DNA of 33,808 bases from CAYYNP01 sp964472545 (GTDB lineage Bacteria > Planctomycetota > Planctomycetia > Pirellulales > Thermoguttaceae). Shown here piece by piece: positions 16,223 to 26,000 of this stretch (within the stretch, counting starts at the first letter, position 1; every line of letters starts with the position of its first letter). The stretch covers positions 1 to 33,808 of the forward strand of contig CAYYNP010000076.1 in the NCBI GenBank assembly GCA_964472545.1, given 5' to 3'. A program made the position numbers and the translations under genes. The notes beneath the pieces were generated by a model. It made no database searches, had not been told where the DNA came from, and saw only the letters and a program-made list of their open reading frames with translations.

Positions 16223-19200
16223 CACCGGCCAGATCGGCCGCTTGTTTCTCGCTCAGCATCCCGCTATAGATCCGCACATCGTCAATCGACCCGTGGAAGT
16301 TGTTCGCCGGCTGGTCTTTCCATCCGTCCCAGGCCCCGATCCCAAAGCCGTCGAGATCCAGCCGCAGGGCCACGCCAAGGTGTTGTTGGCCGGCGAGGCG
16401 TCCGTCGAGGTAGAACTGGGCACGTCCGCCGGTCCGGCCGTCGGCGACGAGGACCACGTGGTGCCAGTCGCCGTCGCTGATGCGGCGGTCGGCCTTGCAG
16501 TGCGTCCAGTCCCAGTCGCCCGTGTTGACGGCAACGTTGGGTGTGCCGTCGGAGAGCAGGCTGAGGTGTACCGTCCCCGGCTGGCCGCCGTGGCCGAACA
16601 GCAGCGGGTTCCACTGGTGCTTGAGCGACTCGGCGCGGACCCAGAGGGCGATCGAAACGGCCTCGTGTTGTCCCAGCTTGGCGACCTCGAGGTAGTCGTC
16701 GCCGTCGAATCGCCGTGCGCCGCGACCGTCGTGTCCTTTGACGATGGTGGTGCCCACGATTTTGGCCGGGTGTTTGCCCCCGGAGGCATCGGCGGCCGTA
16801 TCCGAGTCCGCCTCGTCGAGCGGCCAATGGACCAGGAGCCTTGCCGGCAACGGCTCCAACCTCGGCGGCGCAGCATACTCGGGCCGGACTCCATATGCGG
16901 AACTTAACGACGGCACGGGCCGGAAGTCCGCCTGGCCACGATACTTCAGATGCCGCCGCCCGTAGTACGACCCGTAGTACGGGGCGCCGCAGTCGATCCA
17001 GGTCACCAGCTTGATCCACTCCGCTTCGGCAAGTTCCACGTCGTAGTGGTCCTTCCGCAGCACGTCGATCAGCTTGCTGCTATGGGAGCCGTGCGCATAT
17101 GGCTCCACGGCCGCGGCGTTTTCCATCGCGTAGGTCACGCCGCCCCATTCGCGGATCGTGTGCACCAATCCGCCTTGCAGCAGGTTCTCATACGAGCGGC
17201 AGAAGTGAGTAGTCAATTCGCCGCGCAGATCGGGCGCCGCCTTGGGATCGCTGCCGTCGTGACACTCGACGCAGTGCCGGTCGAAGATCGGCTGCACGTC
17301 GGCGGCGTAGTCCAGCGGACGCGGCGCGACTTCGCCCGGTTGGGCGGCCAGTTCCTTAGGAGAATGCATCAGTGCCATCGTGGGCCGCGAAACGGGCGCC
17401 CGCGTGCGGTGCTCGTGGCAGCCGATGCACGAACGCCGCTCGCCCCGCTCGAAGCTGACAAACGTCCGCATCCGCTGCACTTGCATGAAATCCTCGTCGA
17501 GCGCCTGGAAGAACAGATTCCTGCCCGCGGGCACTTCGAGGCAAGCCGACCCGTCCTCCTCGACCGGCACGATCCCCCGCAACACGGCCACCCAAATATG
17601 ACCGTTGTAGCTCACGGCGATATGCCCGCCGAAGCCGTCGGCGCCGCGGTCTTCGCCGCGCAGTGGATCGATCTCGGCGGCCCAGGGCTTGGGGATCTGT
17701 TCCATCACGCGGATGTATTTCACGGTGCCCGGCTCGACGCCGTCGAGACCGCGGTAGACGTTGCTGAGGAAGACGGTGGCCGTCGGTTCGCGGCCGGGCG
17801 GCTCGTCCGTGGCGTCTGCCAACTTAGGCGCTTCGCTGCCGACCGACGGCAACGTCGGCGGCACCCTCCTGGGGCGAAGCGGCATCGGCTGCCAGCAGGA
17901 GATTTCCGGATCGTGGTAGATCGGCACGCGATTGCCGAACGTGTCCAACAGGTAGATGCCGTAGCCCGCCGGGTGGTTGTAGCGTCGGTCGGGATTGCAC
18001 GAGACCAGTAAGAACTTCTCCGAAAGCGGATAGGGGTCGCTGTAGAACGGCCCGAAGACGTCTTCTCGCCACACGCCGTTGCGAAGCTGGAACAGGCCGC
18101 GGAGGTTCTCCGCTTTCACGTTGGGCGTGAGATTGGTCATGGCGGCCGGGGTGCGTTTGCCGTGATCGAGGTTCAACAGCAGCACCTGCCCCACGCCCAA
18201 CGGCTCGTGGCCACAGCCGATGCAGACCGCCAGCCGCGGATGGCCGGGCACCTGGCGGGCCTGCCAGAAGACGCCCGGGTTGGCCAGGTTGTCGCCGTAG
18301 AACTCCTCCGGGGCCGAGCCGTCGGGGCGCATCGTCCACAGCGGCTGCACGGCGGCGATCCCTTTGTAGACGTATTCCCAACGGTTGTAGAGAATCCGCC
18401 CGTCGTCCATCACGGTAGGTGTGAACTCGCTCAGCGCACCCTGCGAGATCGCCCGCAGGCCGCTGCCGTCGGCGCTGATGCGAAACAGGTTCGTGCAGGC
18501 CAAATAGTGATTCGGCGTACACAACACGCCGTGCTCGGATCGCGTCGAGGCGAAGCACAGCCCGCCGTCGGGAAGGTAGCAGGGATGGACGTCGTCGGTC
18601 CAGAAGCGGTAGCCCAGCAGGCCGTAGAAGCCGTCGCCGGTGCTGGTCTTGCCGTAGGTGGCGATCCGCTCGGGTTCGTCGTCGGGCGGGTGCGTGACTT
18701 GCCGTAGATTGTTGCCGTCGATGCCGATTTCGTAGATGCGATAGCCCTCGGGTTTGGGGCGGCGATGGCCGAAAACGACCTTCTTCGCGTCGAACGAGAG
18801 GTCGTAGCGATCGAAGACGCCGTCGGCCAACTGCGGCGCGAGTTCACGAACCGAGCCGTCGGCCATCGAAAGCACGCAGAGGTTCCCGCCGAAACGGCTG
18901 ATGTGTTGGAAGTCGTCGTAGTAATGCTTGCTGTTGTAGGTGTAACGCTTGACGAAGAGGATCTCGGCGCCGCGCAGCATTGGGTTCTCGTCGACCAACA
19001 TGCGGCGACGCATGGGGGGTATTTCCGCCATCAGCCGTCGCGTCACATCGCTGGCCGGATCGAGCCCCAAAGCCGCCTGGGCCGAGAGCCGTTGTTGATA
19101 TTCGTCCAAGCACGCGCACAACTCCGCCCCGGGGTACGCGTCCGGATAGCGTCCGCTCAATTGCTGCACCGCGGCACGCAGGCGGGCCAAGTCGCCTGCC

Positions 19201-20141
19201 AGTTGAGCCAGAACCGACGCCTGTACGCACAGATCGAGCCAACGGGCGTCGTCGCTTGGGGGGCTGTCGCCTTGGAGTTGGCGCAACCGCTGCAAGAGCT
19301 TCGCCCCGTCATCGCCGCAATCCGCAACGAGCCGTTCGATCAGCCGCTCTTCCAACCCGGTGCCATCGGCGGCAAACCAGCCGTCGGCGGCGAACCAGTC
19401 GGCATGGACGAGGTCCAAGAGCGGATTCTGCGCCGCGGGGAAGTCGCACCGGACCTGCGCCCAAAGCCGATGAACCGGATTTGGCGACGCCGAGAAATAG
19501 AACGACGGCTCGCTGCCCGGCGTGATGCGGATTACAAGCGTATTCTCTCCGGCGGCGAGATCCAAAGCCACCAAAAGCTGGTCGACCGGGGTGCCGTCGA
19601 GCCGGGTGGCGCAGCCGTAACGCCCACGATTTATGTGCGTCTCGGCCGATGCCACCTTATGTCCGGCGAGCCAAAGCTCCAAGCGATCTCCGCCGCCGAC
19701 GCCGACCACCAGGCGTATCGCTCGCACGGCACGGATGTTTCGCGTCAGATAGACGGCTTGGCTCGAAGCGCCAGTGCCCAAGGCAATGACCTTGCCGTCG
19801 ACCAAATCCTCTCGCAACGACCAGAGCGCTCGGCCATCGGGCAACTTTGCCGCCATGTCGATGCCGTCGCCCAGCCGCACGCGCCCGTCAAGGTCGGCTG
19901 CCGGCAGCATCGGCGTGGCCGACCAGGGCCCCAATTCAACCGTCTGAATGTTGGCTGGCTGCTGTTGGGCCCAATGCGCGTAGGCCCGCCGCGTTGCCAA
20001 CAACGTTGATTGCAGGCTTTCCTTCCCTTCATACAGCGCAGGCTTGGCACAGCCGGGCGTGGAGCACCGTGCGGGACACGGGAAGGTCCAAACCGTCAGA
20101 AATACGGCCACGACGGGCAACACGCGCACGGGCTTTGTCAT
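16218..20141 (-). CDS. HzsA-related protein, di-haem, with C-terminal LamG-like domain
   Basis: 1307 residues from the ATG at 20141 (GGAG 7 nt upstream), which begins a signal peptide (VRVLPVVAVFLTVWTFPCPA). An in-frame ATG at 20159 lacks a ribosome-binding site. In order: a beta-sandwich-like region (about 75-210), a helical region (240-380), a propeller with Tol-like blades (about 395-760; YEIGIDGNNLRQVTH, FRISADGSGLRAISQ), two c-haem sites CIGCH (905) and CVECH (957), and a LamG/concanavalin-like domain (about 1100-1300; LLVHWPLDEADSDTAADASG, FYLDGRLAG, GSIDDVRIYSG). CIGCGH at about 640 is not a haem motif because of the extra Gly. It is paralogous to the convergent neighbour, and probably periplasmic. 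WFAADG is duplicated in tandem near residue 250. The substrate is unknown. Confidence 0.82.
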   Translation of the reverse strand: MTKPVRVLPVVAVFLTVWTFPCPARCSTPGCAKPALYEGKESLQSTLLATRRAYAHWAQQQPANIQTVELGPWSATPMLPAADLDGRVRLGDGIDMAAKLPDGRALWSLREDLVDGKVIALGTGASSQAVYLTRNIRAVRAIRLVVGVGGGDRLELWLAGHKVASAETHINRGRYGCATRLDGTPVDQLLVALDLAAGENTLVIRITPGSEPSFYFSASPNPVHRLWAQVRCDFPAAQNPLLDLVHADWFAADGWFAADGTGLEERLIERLVADCGDDGAKLLQRLRQLQGDSPPSDDARWLDLCVQASVLAQLAGDLARLRAAVQQLSGRYPDAYPGAELCACLDEYQQRLSAQAALGLDPASDVTRRLMAEIPPMRRRMLVDENPMLRGAEILFVKRYTYNSKHYYDDFQHISRFGGNLCVLSMADGSVRELAPQLADGVFDRYDLSFDAKKVVFGHRRPKPEGYRIYEIGIDGNNLRQVTHPPDDEPERIATYGKTSTGDGFYGLLGYRFWTDDVHPCYLPDGGLCFASTRSEHGVLCTPNHYLACTNLFRISADGSGLRAISQGALSEFTPTVMDDGRILYNRWEYVYKGIAAVQPLWTMRPDGSAPEEFYGDNLANPGVFWQARQVPGHPRLAVCIGCGHEPLGVGQVLLLNLDHGKRTPAAMTNLTPNVKAENLRGLFQLRNGVWREDVFGPFYSDPYPLSEKFLLVSCNPDRRYNHPAGYGIYLLDTFGNRVPIYHDPEISCWQPMPLRPRRVPPTLPSVGSEAPKLADATDEPPGREPTATVFLSNVYRGLDGVEPGTVKYIRVMEQIPKPWAAEIDPLRGEDRGADGFGGHIAVSYNGHIWVAVLRGIVPVEEDGSACLEVPAGRNLFFQALDEDFMQVQRMRTFVSFERGERRSCIGCHEHRTRAPVSRPTMALMHSPKELAAQPGEVAPRPLDYAADVQPIFDRHCVECHDGSDPKAAPDLRGELTTHFCRSYENLLQGGLVHTIREWGGVTYAMENAAAVEPYAHGSHSSKLIDVLRKDHYDVELAEAEWIKLVTWIDCGAPYYGSYYGRRHLKYRGQADFRPVPSLSSAYGVRPEYAAPPRLEPLPARLLVHWPLDEADSDTAADASGGKHPAKIVGTTIVKGHDGRGARRFDGDDYLEVAKLGQHEAVSIALWVRAESLKHQWNPLLFGHGGQPGTVHLSLLSDGTPNVAVNTGDWDWTHCKADRRISDGDWHHVVLVADGRTGGRAQFYLDGRLAGQQHLGVALRLDLDGFGIGAWDGWKDQPANNFHGSIDDVRIYSGMLSEKQAADLAGG

Positions 20142-20279
20142 CGGGCGTCTCCGGTCCATTAGCGGGAGAAGACTCGCACACGCCCATCTTGCCCAAAACG
20201 CGCCCGGAACTCAACCCCGCGGCCGGCAGGCGGCGGCCGCACGACGGGCTGTTGGAGACTGGAAAACCGGTTGCAGCCG

Positions 20280-20288
20280 TGCTACGAT
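20280..20288 (+). promoter_or_regulatory. extended -10-like box for the sialidase-like gene
   Basis: TGC-TACGAT, 52 nt before the ATG at 20341, identical to the box upstream of the propeller gene at 12954-12962. No -35 element is recognisable. Confidence 0.4.
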
Positions 20289-20340
20289 CTCTGTTGATGA
20301 AGCGATTCCAGTGCGCGTGAACCTATCCGGATCAACTGCC

Positions 20341-21624
20341 ATGAGATTTCTCAAGTCTCTCGTTTCTGTGTACGGGGTTCTGGCGGTGTGTGCAACTGCG
20401 TGTGCCGAACCATCCGCTGTGGAGAAGCAACTCGCGGTGCTGGTGGGCGACGACGGGCTCAGCCATCCGCTGGACGTCTTCACCGTCGACAAGCAGAAGC
20501 TGCATGCGATCAACGGGCGCGATCGCTTCATCGGAGCCGGTTTCCAGCCTTCGGTGCTGATGGATCCGCAGGGGCACACCCACGTCTTCTTCCAAGCGCG
20601 GCTCGACGGTTCCGGCGACCGATCGGAGAAGATGATCGCGCACGTCGTCAGCCGCGACGGCGGGGCGACCTTCTCGGGCGCGAAGTTCGTCAACGCGGTG
20701 CCTATGCAGACGTACGCCGTTTCCGCTTTCCTGCGTACTGCGCAAACGGGCGGGCCGCGGATTTCGATCCTCACCAGCCTCTCGATCGACGAGACGATTG
20801 GGCGGCTGGAGGATCCGGCCGCGATCCAACGGCAGTTGGGCGTCGACGTGACGGAGTTTTCGCGCCGCGGCGCCACGCTCGTGTTGGAGTTCTATTCCGA
20901 CGATCTCGGGCGGACGTGGAATCGCAAAGAGCATCGCAACGTGTCCGATCGCGTCTATCGGCGTAACGGCCGCGACTACTACCTGGCCTTCATCAACCTC
21001 ATTGGCCAGGTGCGGCGGATCGAAGCCGGACCGTACTCAGGGCGGTTGCTGCTAGGTGGCCCGTTGCGAGGCGATTATCTGCCGTGTGAGGACTATCCAC
21101 ATTTCCGCAACTATCACGCCAGCAGCTCGCTGATCTATAGCGACGACGGCGGTGAGACGTGGACGTTCGGCGGCGTGGTTTCCGACGCGACCGCTTTCGC
21201 CCACAACGAAGCCTCGGCCGTGGCGGTCAACGGCGGACGCCAAATACTCATGGTACGAAGGAACAACGCACGCGGCGTCAATACGAAGACGATGCACTAC
21301 AGCCACGACGGCGGCCGGACGTGGCAATCCGGTTTCGTCAGCAACATTGCCGCCACGCGTTGCCTGCAAGTGCTCGAATCGCACGGCGACCTGGTCCTCT
21401 GTTCCGCCCCCGGCGAGACGAACCGCACGCATGGCACGATCTACGTAAGCCGCGACGCCGGAAAGACCTGGACGCCGAAGCTCATCGAAGAAGGCCCGTT
21501 CTCGTACAGCACGGTCAACCGCCTCTGCGGCGACTACCTGATCTGCTGCTACAGCCGCGGCCACCACGGCGAAGCGGGGATCGCTGCGAGGGTATTCTCC
21601 GTCGATTGGCTCGAGTCGAAGTGA
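20341..21624 (+). CDS. exported sialidase-like (BNR/Asp-box) protein
   Basis: 427 residues starting with a signal peptide (MRFLKSLVSVYGVLAVCATACA), which is why I place the start at 20341 although its ribosome-binding site is weak. Five Asp-boxes mark a six-bladed sialidase propeller: SRDGGATF (104), SDDLGRTW (186), SDDGGETW (267), SHDGGRTW (321) and SRDAGKTW (370). HNEASAV (Glu290) and GPFSYST (Tyr389) sit where sialidases keep their catalytic Glu and nucleophilic Tyr. The usual N-terminal arginine motif (xRIP) is replaced by GFQPSVL, so sialic acid may not be the substrate. It ends 5 bp from the convergent isomerase. Glycoside hydrolysis outside the cell is likely but not certain. Confidence 0.82.
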   Translation: MRFLKSLVSVYGVLAVCATACAEPSAVEKQLAVLVGDDGLSHPLDVFTVDKQKLHAINGRDRFIGAGFQPSVLMDPQGHTHVFFQARLDGSGDRSEKMIAHVVSRDGGATFSGAKFVNAVPMQTYAVSAFLRTAQTGGPRISILTSLSIDETIGRLEDPAAIQRQLGVDVTEFSRRGATLVLEFYSDDLGRTWNRKEHRNVSDRVYRRNGRDYYLAFINLIGQVRRIEAGPYSGRLLLGGPLRGDYLPCEDYPHFRNYHASSSLIYSDDGGETWTFGGVVSDATAFAHNEASAVAVNGGRQILMVRRNNARGVNTKTMHYSHDGGRTWQSGFVSNIAATRCLQVLESHGDLVLCSAPGETNRTHGTIYVSRDAGKTWTPKLIEEGPFSYSTVNRLCGDYLICCYSRGHHGEAGIAARVFSVDWLESK

Positions 21625-21629
21625 CCGCG

Positions 21630-22523
21630 CTACGGCGCCGGATACATCGTCCGCAGGAACTTCCGGTTGTCGACGTAGCAGTCTTCCAACGAGCGGCCGC
21701 TGGTCGTGGCCCCTTCGAGGATCAGCCAGCCGCGATAGTCGATCTCGTCGATCGCTTCCTTGATCTTGGGGAAGTCGACCTTGCCCTTGCCCAACAGGCA
21801 GCCGTTCTCCTTCATGTGGATCTGGCAGATGCGGTCGCGGCCCAGGCGGCGGATTTCCTTGGGCACGTCGTAGTCGCTGTAGGTCATGTTGGCCACGTCG
21901 TAGTAGACCTTCACGGCCGGCGAGGCGACGCCGTCGAGAATCCGCAGATGGGCGTCGGCGTCGAGCCAGCTTTCGACCCCCAGCACCACGCCGGCCTTTT
22001 CGGCCTTCGGGGCGACTTTCTTCAGCCGCGCGATCACGGCGTCCTGCAAGTCGACGTTCCCTCGGATGTCGCCCTTGCCGAAGAAGGCCAGCAGCACGAT
22101 CTTCACGCCCATGGCGGCCATCACGTCGACGCACTCGGCGACCCACCGCTCGGCGTCCGGCGAGGTGGCGTAGGGCACGCTGTTCAACACGCCCATGGCC
22201 AGCGAGGGGATTTCGATGCCCAGCCGCTTCGAGGCATCGGCATATTGTTTGCGGACTTCTGCTTTGCGGAGATCAAACGGTTCTCCGCCGCCGGCGAAGC
22301 TTACTTCGACGCCGTCGATGCCGACAGCCTTGGCCACTTCCAGCGCCGCGATGTCTTGCCGCTTGTGTAACGACCAGTCGCAGGCCCCAATTTTCAGGCC
22401 GGGCCGACGTTCGGCGGCGAGTACCGACCGAATCAATGGGCCGAGGCCCAGGCCGGCGGCGGCCGTCGCGGCCAGCATTTCTCGACGTTGCAGAGTGACT
22501 CGGTGATCTTGCGGGGAAATCAT
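21630..22523 (-). CDS. sugar phosphate isomerase/epimerase-like TIM barrel, Tat-exported
   Basis: 297 residues from the ATG at 22523 (AGGAG 8 nt upstream). The N-terminus has a twin-arginine signal (LQRREMLAATAAAGLGLGPL), common on planctomycete members of this AP-endonuclease-2/xylose-isomerase-like family. The expected metal ligands are Glu184 (GVESW), Asp209 (YYDVANM), His236 (QIHMKE) and Glu270 (LILEGA). It should bind a divalent metal and isomerise or epimerise a sugar or related polyol. Export implies a free sugar rather than a phosphosugar. It is convergent with the sialidase-like gene and appears to be transcribed alone. A possible TGGTAGAGT -10 lies at 22579-22571 on the minus strand. 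Confidence 0.88.
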   Translation of the reverse strand: MISPQDHRVTLQRREMLAATAAAGLGLGPLIRSVLAAERRPGLKIGACDWSLHKRQDIAALEVAKAVGIDGVEVSFAGGGEPFDLRKAEVRKQYADASKRLGIEIPSLAMGVLNSVPYATSPDAERWVAECVDVMAAMGVKIVLLAFFGKGDIRGNVDLQDAVIARLKKVAPKAEKAGVVLGVESWLDADAHLRILDGVASPAVKVYYDVANMTYSDYDVPKEIRRLGRDRICQIHMKENGCLLGKGKVDFPKIKEAIDEIDYRGWLILEGATTSGRSLEDCYVDNRKFLRTMYPAP

Positions 22524-23055
22524 GGTTGTGTCTCCTGGGGCTTTGGACTGCGGCGCCGAAACGACCGCTGACTCTACCATGGCACGTCCGGTGGATCGTG
22601 TCAAATCTACGGCTCACCGAGATCTTCAGAGGTTCTCACCGGGGCAAGCTCGGCACCGACCCGCACAAATGCCACTTGCCGCATGCCATTGTGGCTCGTT
22701 TCGCAGCCGCGCCAAACTCACGCGGCGGCATTCGCGCCAGCGATACCCGGGGCGAAGGCCCAGAAGCTCAGACCGCATCGGAAGCTTGAGGAAACAGGCA
22801 AACACGAGGCAATAGGCTATCCACGCAATTCACGTTCCAGCGACCTCCCGCAGAAAGTTGGTGGGAAACCGCCATAAATGTCGCCACTTCGGTAGTTGTA
22901 TTCTTCTCTGGAAAGTGGTAGCATAGCTGTCGCTTTATTGGGCAGCGGGCAGAGGGGTTGACGACGGAGTGGCTCCCCTCCCTCCGCGGCTGTTACTATT
23001 TCCGCCCTTTCGCAGCGAGAGAACGGGCGTACGGCCACGAGATGGAGACGTCACC
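22524..23055. other. 532-bp divergent intergenic region
   Basis: Separates the TIM-barrel gene (minus) from the large membrane protein (plus). I find no supported gene or RNA here; short open frames lack ribosome-binding sites and protein-like composition. The right part, about 22800-22930, is noticeably richer in A+T and holds the promoter candidate listed next. Confidence 0.6.
22896..22924 (+). promoter_or_regulatory. sigma70-like promoter for the large membrane protein
   Basis: TTGTAT (22896-22901) and TAGCAT (22919-22924) are separated by exactly 17 bp, a good -35/-10 layout with partial matches to consensus. Transcription would start near 22931, giving a leader of about 125 nt before the ATG at 23056. 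Confidence 0.45.
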
Positions 23056-26000
23056 ATGCAGGACGATAGCAGTCTGCTTACTCGTCGTTTGATGCTGTTG
23101 TTGCCGTCGGGGGTTTCTTTTCTGGCGGTGGCTTGGGTAACTCTGACCGCCCCGCCGAAGCTCGATAGCCCGCGCCCGCGCGAAGGCGACTGCGATTTCC
23201 ATGAGGTTTCCGGTTCGGAGACCATCACGGCGCGATTGTGGCAGGATCCGCTCACGCCGGCATACGAGGCACACGAGGCCGAAGACGCAGATCAGCAAGG
23301 GCACCATCAGTTCGCCCGCAGCTTCGAGACGTTCGAGGAGGCCTTCCGTGCGGAGTTCTTGGCGGCAGATAGTAAGCACACCGATTCTAATGCTACGAAG
23401 CAAGGGACATCCCCGCAGAAGAAAGAAGAAGAAGAATACGATGTCACCTTTCTCACAGTCTTCCTGCCGGGCAACGTCTACCCGGACGATTGCGAACAAT
23501 GCCGCCGCCGCCGATACGCGGTGCTGTGCGCGTTGCAGAGTATGGGATACGTACCCAAGCAGAGCGAGCGCATCGGCTATCTCGCGATACCGCACGACGG
23601 GCACGAGGGCGAGCACGACGAGACGTCATGCGCGTTGGCCACAATGCTGCCCTGGATATGCCATGGGGATCACGAACCAACCCATGGCCGGGGTGATACT
23701 CATCCCCGGATCGTCCCGTTCGAGTGGTTCGAGTTGTTTAAGCCCCCCGATAAGGCCTCTTCGGTGGCCGACCACCCGCAGAAACTCGTCTTCCTCAATT
23801 GGCTCGACGAGTCTTCGCTTTCCGCAACGCCACTGACTGACCTACTCGAACTGCTGCAGGGCTTCGACAAGTCCGGCCAGAAGTTGGACGCCAGGATAGA
23901 CTTCAAATTCAAGGTCATCGGCCCGGTGAGTTCCACCACGCTAAAGGAGTTCGGCCGTGAGGCAGCGGAGATGGAGCAGACGGGCAACGATACGCACCAG
24001 GCGGCGGAAGACACGCCTTCTCGAGGCGAGGATGAGTCACCGCGTGACGATTCCGCGCCGAAGACGGGAGAATCTGACGAGGTCGACACTTGGTTTGGGC
24101 AAGCACGCCGGGAGAGGTCGCAGATCAAACATCACCATCCTCACGACGAAGGAAGTGCCCCGGTTAGCCAGGGTGCAGACCCCCAGGAGGAGCAGTTCTC
24201 TGACGACTTCCTCGGCAAGATCGAGTTCTACTCGACGCAAGCGACGGCCCACTTCGTGGCCACAGAGTTGGGCGAGTTGCGGAAACGGGGCTTCAAGCGA
24301 GTAGTCAACACGATCGGTTCCGACGCCGTGCTGGCGGACCGAATCGTCAAGGAACTCGCCTTGCGAGGCATCTCGCCGGGGAGTTCGGATCACCCCGACG
24401 ACTACGTGGCGCTGGTGGCCGAATGGGACACGCACTACGGGCGGGCAATGGTCGAGTCGTTCGAGACCGCCTTTTGGCGATCGAGCCGGAACCCGCAGCA
24501 GCGAAACCTCGAGTTCACGCCGGGCCGTAGGCAGCGGGCGACCTGGCTCAGTGCGGCCGATCCTCGCAAGAGGCGGCTGCATCTGTACACGTTTCTGCGC
24601 GGCCTCGACGGCAAGCTCCCCGCGGAGGCCGGCAGCAACGAGGCAAGTACGCCGCCCGATCTTGGTGCCGCCTCGAGCCCGGCGGCCAACCGCGCCGTCG
24701 GGCGCGGACAGACCGACTACGTGTTGCGCATCGTGCGGATGATGAAGCGCCAGGACGTCAAGCTCAAGGCGATCGGGATCGTGGGCACGGACGTCTACGA
24801 CAAGATTCTGCTGTTGCGAGCGTTGCGCCACGAGTTTCCAGACGCGATCTTCTTCACCACCGACCTCGACGTGGAGTTGACGCAGCCGCAAGAGTACAAG
24901 GCGACTCGCAATCTGCTGATCGCTTCGCATTACGGGCTGCGGCTGAAGGACGAAATAGTCCGCGAGCATTTCGCCGGCAGCGAGAAGAACATCCCGTCGT
25001 TTCGCGACGGCTATCAGACGTCGCTGTTCGCCGGATGCCTGGCGGCCTTGAACTCGGAGAGCTGCCGTGGGGTGAACTTCGACCGTTTCGACCAGGAGGG
25101 GAATCCCACCAGCCAGTTTCCCTGGCAGAAAGAGACGCGGCTGTTCGAGGTGGGACGCCGAGGGGCGTACGATCTCGACGTCCGCGAAGACAGCCACATC
25201 CATCCGCCCAGCCCTCGCGCGTCGAAGTGGATCGCCCGGAAGGGCCGCTGGCTGTGGACCGCCATCGGGTTGGTGTTGCTGGTCGTGTTCCTCCTGCCGT
25301 TGCCGGGGCCCCTTCGTACGCTGACGCGGCGCACGTTCGGCAGCCACGACTTGTCCGTTCCGGAGAAGGGCTTCGCGCTGTTCGCGTTGGTCTCTCCGTT
25401 CGTACTGGTGGGAATCATCGCCCATCAACACGGCATGTCTCAGGGCGAGCCCTTCTCGTTGACCGACGGAATCAGTGCCTGGCCCGGCGAGTGCCTGCGC
25501 CTTGCCGCACTTCTGATGGGCGTCTATTTCGTCTTGGAATACGAAAGTCAACGCCGATCGCACCTGAAGTGGCTAGGACACCTGTACAAGCCGGAGAAGA
25601 AACGCCGTGGGCTCAGCAAGGTACGGAAGCTCTCGATCTGGATCAAGCTCTTTCGGGCGCAACTCTACGCCGCACTCACCCGGCCGTGGGAGTGGTATGG
25701 CGAGAACGGGATCAACTCTTGGCGGCGCGAGTGGTACTACTCGAACAGGGCCAAACGGCCGAAGATCAAGAAACTCATCAATGAGTATTGCCGCTACGAG
25801 TCATTCAACATGCGGCTGATTCGAATGGTGTCTCATGCGCTGGTCTATCTGCTGTTGATCGTTCTGCTGTTCACGGTGTTCGGGGCGCCGAGCAGCCCGG
25901 TGCGGGGACACTGCTGTCAGTGGGTCGACCGCATTGTGCTCTACGGGGCGGTGGCGTCGTTGATGCTCGTGCTGTTTTACGTCCTCGACGCGACGCGGCT

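Noticed and set aside
18200..18222. CIGCGH in the di-haem HzsA-related protein as a third haem site
   Set aside because: An extra Gly lies between the second Cys and His (CxxCGH), so it does not fit CxxCH, and the paralogue has no haem motif at that place.
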